Below are positions 16,098 through 24,134 of a DNA stretch of 64,000 nucleotides, piece by piece. Made by a program: the position numbers and the translations under genes. Within the stretch, counting starts at the first letter, position 1, and each line of letters starts with the position of its first letter. Below the pieces are notes generated by a model, which made no database searches, was not told the DNA's origin, and worked only from the letters and a program-made list of their open reading frames with translations. The DNA is taken from NCBI GenBank assembly GCA_934277435.1, contig CAKQUE010000001.1, forward strand, positions 62,001-126,000, given 5' to 3'. The DNA is from an uncultured Alphaproteobacteria bacterium (GTDB lineage: Bacteria; Pseudomonadota; Alphaproteobacteria; RF32; CAG-239).

Positions 16098-19000
16098 GAA
16101 TTTTCTCCAAATGCTGCATGTCTATTTCCAATGGTTTGCCGCTAAAATATTTTGCCGCAAGCTTAATGTGCGAACCGGTATTATTTTCATCAAAATTCAG
16201 CACTGCATAAGCTTTGCCGTTTTCTTTATATAATGACAAAATCGCGTGGTCACCGTTTTCAATATATAATTTTTTGGTTTTAATCGGTTTAGATTGTAAA
16301 CTATCTTTAGATACTTTGATTGGTGTGTTCAAGGCATTTTTCATCAAAATCACCAATTTTTCTTGCTCCGGAACATAATTGCTTGGTGAATACAAGCGGC
16401 CGTAACGCAAATCCCATAGTTTGCTATATGTCCATTTGGACTCATCTAAATCCATATCCACAAAATCGCCGCTGATTTCCCAAACTTGAAACTGATTTTC
16501 AAATTTTATATACGCCGCGCGAGAACCTCGCCCCAAATCTATATTTATATCGCCCAAATCAAAACGCTGTATAACGTTTTCATCTTGTTTAAATTCAACT
16601 TCTATGGCCTTGGAATCCTTATCCTCAAGCGGCAGCAGATTAAACATACCCAGATTTTGCGCCTTATTGGTTTTGCGCTCAAAAAATCTGGCCTCGGCAA
16701 CAGTGGTCAACAAACGGCGTATTCGTTCTTGATAAACCGGCATATCTTTTTGCCCTTCCAAAACCCAAAGCCCGTCTTTTTTCACAAAATCCAACTCGGC
16801 AGAATTTGATTTTAAACAAATATTATTGATATTGTTCAAATTATTTTCTACCGCCGGAAAAGCAAGTTTGCCCTCATAAGCATCTACGCTGCTGCGGTTG
16901 GCAAAATAAACCGAAAGCAGAGCCACTGCAAAAATAAACAGACAAATTCCAGAAAGCTTTTGCAATCGCTTATCCAGCTTAAACATTTTTTCTGAAGCAG
17001 GTCTAGAATCATTCAGCCAGTGTTTAGCCTTTACGCCCAACAAAACCACCGCCAACAAAAATGGTATCAGCAACAAATTAAACAAACTAATTCTGGTATC
17101 TATTCTTTTGATATCTTCAAAAGCCTGTTCGCGGATATCGCTCAACTGCTGGCGTAAATCATTCAGCTGATTTCTAACTTTGGAAATTGCTGCCAATTCA
17201 TCGGCCGTAAAGTTTTCGCGCTCTTCAAAATCTTTTTTGTTCCAGACTTCCTGCATGGCAGCCTTAGCTCTATCCATCTCAGCAAAAATAGCATTTTCCT
17301 GCTGCGTAAATTTCAAAGAATTTAGGCGGCGCATGGTTTCAATACCTTTAAACGGGTGGTCTTGCGCCGTTTTGCCTCGCAATTCCAAAAGGGCTGTGTC
17401 GCCGGTCAAATAATCTAGCGCGTTCAAAACAAAATTAGCGTTATCAAAATTATCAATAATGTATTCATTTTCTAAAAATGACCTTTTTGTTCCCCAAAAT
17501 GTGTCATAAATAAAATCGGTGTCCGCAATCGCGATAATATCAAATTTATTGTTCGGCTCCTGTCCGATAATTTCCGCCGCCAAAATTTTTGGATTGTTAT
17601 CCGGCTCAAAATTTTGCAAAATATCTTGCGGGTGCAAGCCGTCTATAACTACCGACACCGGCATAATTTCTGAAATCGGACTGGCTTTTAACAATGGTTC
17701 AAACCTAATTTTGCCAGCTTTCAAATCTTCTAGTTTTGGCATAATCACCGAACTTGAAGCCATCAAAATTTCGTTTAGATTTTTGGTTACAGGGTGTTTG
17801 TAGTTGATATCATCTGACTTGATGCGAAACTGAATTATGTCCTGTGAAAAAGTCGGATTGGTTTTGTAGTTAGCCGTCGCATCAACCGTGATGGAGTTTT
17901 GCAAATCGGCAACAACATAGTCTTTATAAAATTTAATATGCCAAAAATCTTCCAGTTCTCCCAAATCTGAACCTTCTAAGCGGTGGTTTTCCATTGAATA
18001 CAAGCGAGAAGCTTCATTTGCCGGATCTAAAAACAGCATAATTTTGCCGCCTTTGCGCGAATAATCCTTTATGGCCTGCACAAATTCCGGTTTATATGGT
18101 TTGGGGTAGAAAAGCACCAAAACATCAAAATTATAGTTAAAATCTTCGGGACGGACAATATTAATAATTTCATAATTTTCTCGCCATAAATCGACAATTT
18201 TCCACGGCTGTCCCAAAAATGTTCCGTCGGCGCTGTTAGTGCCAAACAACGGAAGTCCGGTCAAAACACCGATTGTTTTCTTTTTATGGTGTAAATCTCG
18301 GATTTTGGAAATTAAATCTTGTTCAAGCTTGCCTTGTCGCTCTTGTGCAAAAAACGGAATAACCTGTTTATTTTGCAAAGTATCTTCCAAAGTCAAACCA
18401 AACAAAGCGTTTTGATTTAAATCAATCAAAGGAATCGGCTGTAAACCGTTGGCCAAAGCAATGTCTTCTTCTTCACTCAAAAATTTTGGGTGATAAATCT
18501 TGAAATCAAAATTGCCGTTAGAAACATCTTTGCACTTTTTCAACAGCAAACGCACATTGTCAAAAATTGTCCGCAATGAAGAATTGCGCTGTTCCAAAAC
18601 CGGAGAAAAATACAGCTTGGCTAAAACCGGCTCCGGTAAATTCTGCAATATCTGCTTAGAACTTTCTGTTAAAGTAAATATTTTCTTTTCGGTAGCGTCA
18701 TATTGAATGTTACGGGTTAAGCCGTTTGCCAAAATATTAACGCCCAAAAAGGCAAACAACAACATGCTCCACGCAAAAATATAGTAGCCGCGGTTATTAG
18801 ACTTCAACCAACCGGAAGTACCGGCAGTTTTAAAGTTGACAATCAAAATGGTAGTAAAGTTAAAAAAGAAAATTATAGTCGCAAAAAAGATAATATCCCG
18901 CAACTCAACCAACCCCAAACTAAGCGTGTCAAAATGGCTTAAAAAGCTGAACGAGGCTATAACATCAATAATCGAATCCGGCAAAAACAGGCGGAAAAAG

Positions 19001-19551
19001 GACAATATATATTCAATTCCGCTCCAAAAAAACAGCAAATTGGCAATCACCGCCAACACTAGCGCTATGACCTGATTCTTGGTTAAAGCCGACATGGTTT
19101 CGGAAATAGCCAGCATACAGCCGGCAAGAACAAAACTAGCCAGATATCCCAACGCAATTACACTGTTATCCGGCTCTCCTAAAATATTAACCGTTATCCA
19201 AAACGGAAACGTTAAAAACAAGGCCAAACCACAAAATAGCCAAGCGGCAAAAAACTTACCGCAAACCAAGGAGCGAATCGAAACCGGCATAGTCACCAAC
19301 TGGACAATCGTTTTGTTACGAAATTCTTCCGCCCATAAACGCATAGAAATTCCGGGGATAAACAAAAGATACAACCATGGCTGAAAAGCAAACATTGACT
19401 GTAAATCCGCTTGTCCGCGGTTAAAAAAACCACCAAAATATAGTGCAAATGAAGAATTTAGCAGCAAAAAGCTCAGCAAATACACATAAGCCAGCGGAGA
19501 AACAAAATATCGAAACAACTCATTTTTACAAACAATCCAAAGTTTTTTCAT
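16084..19551 (-). CDS. Giant ABC-2 permease / GldG-like / DUF4340 fusion protein
   Basis: 1155 residues that combine parts usually encoded separately. Residues ~1-240 are an ABC-2 permease (GldF-like, six helices; starts LWIVCKNELFRYFVSPLAYVY). Residues ~260-800 are a GldG/ABC_transp_aux type domain: a membrane anchor, then LTESSKQILQNLPEPV, FYPKPYKPEFVQAIKDYSRKGG and an ATADTDF-like IAIADTDFIYD block, closed by a C-terminal membrane helix (INLLLIPFLLAVVLLG region). Residues ~850-1155 are a DUF4340-like periplasmic domain after another helix (ICLFIFAVALLSVYFANRSS). With the ATPase directly upstream this forms a complete exporter in two genes. The GldFG systems are linked to gliding and surface export in Bacteroidetes, but in Proteobacteria the substrate is unknown. 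Confidence 0.85.
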   Translation of the reverse strand: MKKLWIVCKNELFRYFVSPLAYVYLLSFLLLNSSFALYFGGFFNRGQADLQSMFAFQPWLYLLFIPGISMRLWAEEFRNKTIVQLVTMPVSIRSLVCGKFFAAWLFCGLALFLTFPFWITVNILGEPDNSVIALGYLASFVLAGCMLAISETMSALTKNQVIALVLAVIANLLFFWSGIEYILSFFRLFLPDSIIDVIASFSFLSHFDTLSLGLVELRDIIFFATIIFFFNFTTILIVNFKTAGTSGWLKSNNRGYYIFAWSMLLFAFLGVNILANGLTRNIQYDATEKKIFTLTESSKQILQNLPEPVLAKLYFSPVLEQRNSSLRTIFDNVRLLLKKCKDVSNGNFDFKIYHPKFLSEEEDIALANGLQPIPLIDLNQNALFGLTLEDTLQNKQVIPFFAQERQGKLEQDLISKIRDLHHKKKTIGVLTGLPLFGTNSADGTFLGQPWKIVDLWRENYEIINIVRPEDFNYNFDVLVLFYPKPYKPEFVQAIKDYSRKGGKIMLFLDPANEASRLYSMENHRLEGSDLGELEDFWHIKFYKDYVVADLQNSITVDATANYKTNPTFSQDIIQFRIKSDDINYKHPVTKNLNEILMASSSVIMPKLEDLKAGKIRFEPLLKASPISEIMPVSVVIDGLHPQDILQNFEPDNNPKILAAEIIGQEPNNKFDIIAIADTDFIYDTFWGTKRSFLENEYIIDNFDNANFVLNALDYLTGDTALLELRGKTAQDHPFKGIETMRRLNSLKFTQQENAIFAEMDRAKAAMQEVWNKKDFEERENFTADELAAISKVRNQLNDLRQQLSDIREQAFEDIKRIDTRISLFNLLLIPFLLAVVLLGVKAKHWLNDSRPASEKMFKLDKRLQKLSGICLFIFAVALLSVYFANRSSVDAYEGKLAFPAVENNLNNINNICLKSNSAELDFVKKDGLWVLEGQKDMPVYQERIRRLLTTVAEARFFERKTNKAQNLGMFNLLPLEDKDSKAIEVEFKQDENVIQRFDLGDINIDLGRGSRAAYIKFENQFQVWEISGDFVDMDLDESKWTYSKLWDLRYGRLYSPSNYVPEQEKLVILMKNALNTPIKVSKDSLQSKPIKTKKLYIENGDHAILSLYKENGKAYAVLNFDENNTGSHIKLAAKYFSGKPLEIDMQHLEKILEQL

Positions 19552-19563
19552 TTTTACTTCTCC

Positions 19564-20286
19564 TTAATGCGCGGTTAATTTACGAAACGCGTCGGCTAAA
19601 TTATCCGTTCCGGCTTTTTGCAAAATATCAGTCAGAGTGCCGTCAGCTTTAATTTTACCTTTATCCAGCAAAATAATACGGTTACAGATGGTTTCGGCCT
19701 CTTCCAGCAAATGGGTAGAGATAATAATTGTTTTATCCTTAGCCATGCTGACAATTAACTTACGAATATAATCCTTTTGATTTGGATCCAAACCGTCTGT
19801 CGGTTCGTCTAAAAGCAACAACGGCGGGTTATTCAAAATACTTTGCGCAAAACCTACTCGCCGCTGATAGCCTTTGGAAAGAGTTTCTATTTTTTGGTTA
19901 ATGATTTCTTTGATATTGGCAATTTCTATAACTTCATTAACGCGTTTTGTGTCAACACCTCGCAGCTCTGCCATATAGTGTAAAAACATTTTTACGCTGA
20001 TATCCGGATAAAGCGGCGAACCTTCTGGCAAAAAGCCTATATTTTCTTTGGCAAACAGCGGATTTTCTATAATATTTTTGCCCATAACCTCAATATTGCC
20101 GGAAGTTGGAGCTAAATAGCCGGCAATCATATTCATTAAAGTTGATTTACCGGCGCCGTTTGGCCCCAAAAGAGCGATAATTTCACCGCATTTGGTGCTA
20201 AATGACAAATCATCTGAAGCCTTTATAATTCCATACATTTTGCAAAGATGAGATATTTTTAGAGTTGTATTTTTATTTTTCAACAT
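19564..20286 (-). CDS. ABC transporter ATPase (GldA/CcmA-type)
   Basis: 240 residues, a complete ABC nucleotide-binding subunit. Walker A GPNGAGKST (about residue 36), Q-loop region IGFLPEGSPLYPDISV, signature LSKGYQRRVGFAQ, Walker B LLLLDEPTDGLDPNQ and switch His in IISTHLLEEAE are all intact. The PEGSPLY Q-loop variant is typical of gliding-type (GldA) and YhaQ-like exporters. It lies 12 bases before the permease fusion and overlaps anmK by 14 bases. It powers the 1155-residue membrane protein. Confidence 0.93.
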   Translation of the reverse strand: MLKNKNTTLKISHLCKMYGIIKASDDLSFSTKCGEIIALLGPNGAGKSTLMNMIAGYLAPTSGNIEVMGKNIIENPLFAKENIGFLPEGSPLYPDISVKMFLHYMAELRGVDTKRVNEVIEIANIKEIINQKIETLSKGYQRRVGFAQSILNNPPLLLLDEPTDGLDPNQKDYIRKLIVSMAKDKTIIISTHLLEEAETICNRIILLDKGKIKADGTLTDILQKAGTDNLADAFRKLTAH

Positions 20287-21373
20287 AAACTTCTCCTCCG
20301 GTCATAGGCTCATAAGCACCTGTTGTTGCGGGATAGGTTATCGGCAAAGCATAGAGCCGGCGCGCCGTGTTAAACGCCGTAGAAACCGCGCCGATTTGAT
20401 TTAGTTCCGAATTTAAATCTGTTATCAAATTCAAGGCTTGATTTTTGAACACATGTTTCAAAAAACGCATCAGCGATGGATTTTTTGTTCCCTCGCCTGC
20501 CACATATATTTCCATTGGCTGCTGCGGCAAAAAATCCTGCGCCGCCTGATATATTGCCTGCGCAATAAAAGCAGTGGCAGTGGCTGTTCCATCTTCTAAT
20601 GATAAACCTTCAAGATGTTCTTTTTTATCGCTAAAACAGAGGATATCCAAAGATTTTGGCGGCTGTTTACGCAAAAATTTATGGTGCAGTAAGCTTTCAA
20701 CAATCTGTGTGTGTATTTTGCCGGTAATTGCCAAACGGCCGTTATAATCGGTTTGCATATTAGCATGACGGAAAGTCCAATCTTCTATCATCGCCAGCCC
20801 CGGGGCACAATCAAACGCCAATAATTCTCCTGACACCCCTAAATAAACTAAACTGCTGACTGTTTCTAGGTCTATAAACAAAGCCGGTCGCTCTATATTT
20901 TGCCCAATGGCGTTAAAAAACGCCGGTGTCAAAGGAGATGCCTGTCCGCCCGAAAGCAAATCCGCCTTATGGAAGTGCGTAACCACGCGCCGTCCTAGCT
21001 TGCGGCTCAATTCATGTCCTTGTTCAAGCTGATAAGAACATTTATCGGCAGGATCATTGCAAATTGTCAAACTGTCAACGCCTATTTCATCAAATTCCTC
21101 TGCCGAACAAAAATCATTTACAGCTTCAAGATAAAAATCTGTCATCTCTTGCTGCAGCTGTTGAATCTGTTTATTTTCTTGCAAAAAAGACAAATCGCAA
21201 ATTCGCCTGCCAATAACAGAACGAATCTCCATGGCCAACGGTTCTGGATAAGGAACAACCGCCGTTTTTATTATTTCATTAATATCTATGCCGTCGGTTT
21301 TAACCAAAGCTAATTCAATCGAGTTGAGCGAAGCTCCGCCAAAAGCACCTAAAACAGTCATATTTTTTATCAT
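20273..21373 (-). CDS. anmK: Anhydro-N-acetylmuramic acid kinase family protein, active site altered
   Basis: 366 residues of the AnmK sugar-kinase fold. AnmK opens and phosphorylates the 1,6-anhydro ring of anhMurNAc in cell-wall recycling. Recognisable blocks are the N-terminal phosphate loop (GAFGGASLNSIELALV; family form GTMSGTSLDGID), VVTHFHKADLLSGGQASPLTPAF (family form ..ADFR..D.A.GGQGAPLVPAFH) and AGEGTKNPSLM near the C-terminus. Several usual residues differ: Asp of the first loop is Asn, the GHDGQT-like block reads TICNDP, and the Asp of DFR is His. The gene sits divergently from tyrS, the usual place of anmK in Proteobacteria, which supports the family call. Activity is doubtful. 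Confidence 0.75.
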   Translation of the reverse strand: MIKNMTVLGAFGGASLNSIELALVKTDGIDINEIIKTAVVPYPEPLAMEIRSVIGRRICDLSFLQENKQIQQLQQEMTDFYLEAVNDFCSAEEFDEIGVDSLTICNDPADKCSYQLEQGHELSRKLGRRVVTHFHKADLLSGGQASPLTPAFFNAIGQNIERPALFIDLETVSSLVYLGVSGELLAFDCAPGLAMIEDWTFRHANMQTDYNGRLAITGKIHTQIVESLLHHKFLRKQPPKSLDILCFSDKKEHLEGLSLEDGTATATAFIAQAIYQAAQDFLPQQPMEIYVAGEGTKNPSLMRFLKHVFKNQALNLITDLNSELNQIGAVSTAFNTARRLYALPITYPATTGAYEPMTGGEVYVEK

Positions 21374-21391
21374 CTGTATTCATCTCTTTTG

Positions 21392-21419
21392 TTGCAATGC
21401 TAAAATAATATGTTAATAT
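21392..21419 (+). promoter_or_regulatory. Sigma-70-type promoter for tyrS
   Basis: TTGCAA, 16 bases, TAATAT, 32 bases before the tyrS ATG. Confidence 0.5.
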
Positions 21420-21451
21420 GCGTTAAAATTTAGTATAAAGGACAAAAAACG

Positions 21452-22702
21452 ATGAATAAGTTTAAATCAGAATTTTTAAATATTATGCACGAACGCGGTT
21501 TTTATAACCAATGCACCAATGAAGAGGGGTTTGACGCTTATCTTTATGAATGTGAAAGCAAAGGTAAACCAGCAGTCGGCTATTTAGGTTCTGATCCGAC
21601 CGGCGACAGCCTGCACGTTGGGCATATTGTGCCATTGATGATGATGCGCTGGTTTCAAAAATGCGGACACAAGCCTTTGACTTTGGTCGGCGGCGCTACT
21701 GCTCGTATCGGCGATCCGTCCGGAAAGGACAAACTCCGCCCGTTTTTAGATGAAGCAACCTTGGCGCACAATATTGAAGGACTGAAAAAATCTTTCCGCA
21801 AATTTTTGAAATTCGGCGATGGTGAAAATGACGCCGTAATGGTTGATAACTGGGATTGGTTTAAAGATATAAATTATCTGGCTTTTTTGCGAGATATCGG
21901 CACCTGCTATTCGGTTAACCGTATGTTGACAATGGATAGTGTGAAAAGCCGTTTGGAACGCGAACAACCAATGTCTTTTTTGGAATTTAACTATATGCTG
22001 CTGCAAGGTTACGATTTTTGCCAATTGCTGCAAAAATATAACTGCCGCGCGCAAATCGCCGGCGCCGACCAATGGGGCAACATAACCTCCGGCACAGAAC
22101 TTGGACGCCGCCGCTATGATACCGAATTGTTTGGCTTTACCAGCCCGATTTTGACAGACTCATCAGGCAAAAAAATGGGCAAATCCGAAGGCAACGCGGT
22201 TTGGATTAATGATGAAAAGTTGCCGGCGTACGATTATTATCAATATTTCCGCAACATTGGCGACGCTGAAGTCGGCAAATGTTTGCGCGTGTTCACAGAC
22301 CTGCCGATGGACGAAGTCTGCCGTTTGGAACAATTGAAAGACAAAGAAATTAACGAAGCCAAAAAAATTCTGGCATTTGAAGCTACCAAAATTTGCCGCG
22401 GCTTAGACGAAGCCCAAAAAGCGCAAGAAACTGCGGTTAAAGCTTTTGAGCAAGGCGTGGCCGGCGGAGAATTACCAACTCTTAACGCTGATTTGAACAG
22501 CGGTATCGGAGTTTTGGACGCCTTTTTGCAAATAGGTTTTGTGGCCAGCAAAGGCGAAGCCCGCCGCCTGATTAAACAATCCGGCTTAAAGATTAACGAC
22601 AAACCAGTAACTGATGAAAATTATGTCATTACTTCTGCCGACATTGTTGACGGAGCTGTCAAAATCTCTCAAGGCAAAAAGAAGTTTGGCTTAATTAAAT
22701 AA
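21452..22702 (+). CDS. tyrS: Tyrosyl-tRNA synthetase
   Basis: Class I synthetase that charges tRNA-Tyr. 416 residues. The HIGH motif reads HVGH (in DSLHVGHIVPL), the tyrosine-binding region includes QIAGADQWGNITSG, and the KMSKS loop reads KKMGKSEG. The C-terminal ~60 residues are an S4 RNA-binding domain (SKGEARRLIKQSGLKIND). KMGKS instead of KMSKS is a known tolerated variant. RBS AAAGGA precedes ATG 21452. Transcribed alone, divergently from anmK, with its own terminator. Confidence 0.98.
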   Translation: MNKFKSEFLNIMHERGFYNQCTNEEGFDAYLYECESKGKPAVGYLGSDPTGDSLHVGHIVPLMMMRWFQKCGHKPLTLVGGATARIGDPSGKDKLRPFLDEATLAHNIEGLKKSFRKFLKFGDGENDAVMVDNWDWFKDINYLAFLRDIGTCYSVNRMLTMDSVKSRLEREQPMSFLEFNYMLLQGYDFCQLLQKYNCRAQIAGADQWGNITSGTELGRRRYDTELFGFTSPILTDSSGKKMGKSEGNAVWINDEKLPAYDYYQYFRNIGDAEVGKCLRVFTDLPMDEVCRLEQLKDKEINEAKKILAFEATKICRGLDEAQKAQETAVKAFEQGVAGGELPTLNADLNSGIGVLDAFLQIGFVASKGEARRLIKQSGLKINDKPVTDENYVITSADIVDGAVKISQGKKKFGLIK

Positions 22703-22722
22703 TTTGTTACAAATGAAACTCC

Positions 22723-22751
22723 ACACCGTTCTGAAGAGAACGGTGTTTTGT
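22723..22751 (+). terminator. Intrinsic terminator after tyrS
   Basis: ACACCGTTCT-GAAG-AGAACGGTGT, a 10-bp stem with a tetraloop, followed by TTTGTT. Confidence 0.9.
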
Positions 22752-22759
22752 TATAAATA

Positions 22760-23377
22760 TTAGAAGTTCAAAATCAACGAACAATAGCGCAAATCTTCAT
22801 CATCTATACATGATTTGCATATTTGATTTATTTCTGTAAGTTTCAAATCACGTAAACACTCGGTATTTTCATCACCGCAATATGCATTGCCATAATAATA
22901 ACTTGAGGGAAATTGCCAACGATAAAAACGAACCATGTATAAAACATCGCTTAGCGGCTGAGCAAAATCTCGAAGCATTGCTTCACAAAATTTGCCTGCG
23001 GCTTTGCCATTGCCTTTTCCTTGAATTATTTCCAGTTGAAAATGCCCCGAACGAGTGAATATTCCAACTTGATTTCCCCAAGTATCCCTTAAATCTTGAA
23101 CACTAACTCTAGACCATGTTTCCGGAACTAAATTCATAGCCTTAACCGTTTCAACTAAGGGATACTGCGTTCCCTCTTTATTTATATTGTTAAATTCATC
23201 TATATGTTCAACTAAACCCGCCACAAACATCGAATATTCGCCGACAGTCTTATTTATCCGCCACATTTCCATAGCTTTTGAATATCCCGCAATACCACCG
23301 ACAGACAACACTCCAATAATAGCAAGTACCCCAAGCATTTCTATCATTGATCGACCTTGTTGATTTTTAATTTTCAT
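22760..23377 (-). CDS. Type IV pilin-like protein (prepilin N-terminus), copy 2
   Basis: 205 residues from ATG 23377, which follows AAGGAG. The leader is six residues (MKIKNQQ), then the prepilin site G-RSMIE and the helix MLGVLAIIGVLSVGGIAGYSKAM, nearly identical to the protein at 4054-4707. The rest is a periplasmic head of ~170 residues, unrelated at first sight apart from shared cysteine positions (KFCEAM; INQICKSC), plus an extra pair (YCGDENTECL) and a late Cys (RYCSL). It is probably a minor pilin or pseudopilin; no assembly machinery is nearby. It is convergent with tyrS. Upstream is leader RNA B with its terminator, as for copy 1, so the leader and the coding N-terminus were probably duplicated together while the head diverged. 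Confidence 0.85.
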   Translation of the reverse strand: MKIKNQQGRSMIEMLGVLAIIGVLSVGGIAGYSKAMEMWRINKTVGEYSMFVAGLVEHIDEFNNINKEGTQYPLVETVKAMNLVPETWSRVSVQDLRDTWGNQVGIFTRSGHFQLEIIQGKGNGKAAGKFCEAMLRDFAQPLSDVLYMVRFYRWQFPSSYYYGNAYCGDENTECLRDLKLTEINQICKSCIDDEDLRYCSLILNF

Positions 23378-23400
23378 ACATCTGAACTCCTTAAACACCA

Positions 23401-23425
23401 AAAACAAAACCCGCTTTTAGGCGGG
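23401..23425 (-). terminator. Intrinsic terminator at the end of leader RNA B
   Basis: CCCGC-CTAAAA-GCGGG followed by TTTTGTTTT on the minus strand. It directly abuts the pseudoknot strand (23431-23426) and lies 23 bases before the pilin start. Confidence 0.85.
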
Positions 23426-23597
23426 CGGATGTTCAGAAACCGTGTATACGCAAACGGCTCGGCTTATTCAGCTCATAGCCTTATTTAGCCGACATCCGTC
23501 CAGCGGAAATCGGCATATAAAAATTTAAGTCGTTTATGCATAACGACTGCGTATACAAAAAGGGTTTCTGACGCCCTAAAAATGCCACTGCATTCTC
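23401..23597 (-). ncRNA. Candidate structured leader RNA or small RNA, copy B, upstream of pilin-like gene 2
   Basis: Minus strand. GGGCG (23576-23572) is followed by a long-range helix pairing 23570-23549 with 23451-23434 (CAGAAACC..GTATACGC with GCGTATAC..GGTTTCTG). Inside are hairpin 1 (AGTCGTT/AACGACT, 23548-23528), hairpin 2 (GCCGA/TCGGC, 23514-23488) and hairpin 3 (GGCT ... AGCC, near 23480-23461). CGGATG (23498-23493), on the 3' side of hairpin 2, can pair with CATCCG (23431-23426) directly after the long helix: the same pseudoknot as copy A. Shared primary motifs are GGGCGT, CTGGmCGGAwG and AACwTCCGsCCGC. The pseudoknot shows a compensatory swap (GGAAG/CTTCC in A, GGATG/CATCC in B). 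Function unknown. Confidence 0.65.
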
Positions 23598-23603
23598 AAA
23601 ATC

Positions 23604-23632
23604 ATGTTATCGATAAAAAAATTTTTTGTAAA
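23604..23632 (-). promoter_or_regulatory. Promoter for leader RNA B
   Basis: On the minus strand TTTACA, 17 bases, TAACAT. The -10 is exactly 27 bases before GGGCG, identical to copy A. Confidence 0.5.
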
Positions 23633-23667
23633 GACAATTTTATTAAATCATTCAAAAATAATGACAA

Positions 23668-23704
23668 CAAAAATATCCCCTCAAAAATGTTTGACGGGGA
23701 TATA
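23668..23704 (-). terminator. Intrinsic terminator after trxA
   Basis: ATATCCCC and GGGGATAT form an 8-bp stem with a 16-base loop, followed by TTTTTG on the minus strand, 20 bases after the trxA stop. Confidence 0.8.
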
Positions 23705-23723
23705 TATTTGGAATTTTTATGGA

Positions 23724-24041
23724 TTATTTATAAGATTCTATCCAAGAAGAAATTGTTGATTGTGTGTTTAATCCAACTTTAGTGTCAACTTGTTTGCCGT
23801 CTTTAAACAAAAACATGGTTGGAATACTGCGAATCCCAAATTGACTTGCTGTTTCAGGCGAATCATCAACGTTCATTTTATAAATTTTTACATCATTTCC
23901 CATTTCTTCATCAATAGCTTCCAAAATAGGCCCCAGCTGACGGCATGGTCCACACCATTCTGCCCAAAAATCAACCAAAACAAGTCCTTTGGAATTTAAA
24001 ACATTTTCAGAAAACTGATTATCAGTTAACGGTTGCGTCAT
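23724..24041 (-). CDS. trxA: Thioredoxin
   Basis: 105 residues, full-length thioredoxin with the redox site WCGPC in VDFWAEWCGPCRQLGP (about residue 31) and the cis-Pro segment IRSIPTMFLFKDG. It reduces protein disulfides in the cytoplasm. RBS GAGGAG precedes ATG 24041. It lies 93 bases after addA; trxA next to addAB is a common alphaproteobacterial order. The spacing suggests its own promoter in that gap, but I cannot fix it. Confidence 0.97.
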   Translation of the reverse strand: MTQPLTDNQFSENVLNSKGLVLVDFWAEWCGPCRQLGPILEAIDEEMGNDVKIYKMNVDDSPETASQFGIRSIPTMFLFKDGKQVDTKVGLNTQSTISSWIESYK

Positions 24042-24134
24042 AATTTTTCTCCTCTAACATAAAAAATGATAATTTCTATATAGTCTTATTTTTGCTAATA
24101 TTAAAGTCTATTAACAAATAAGACAACAAAATTT

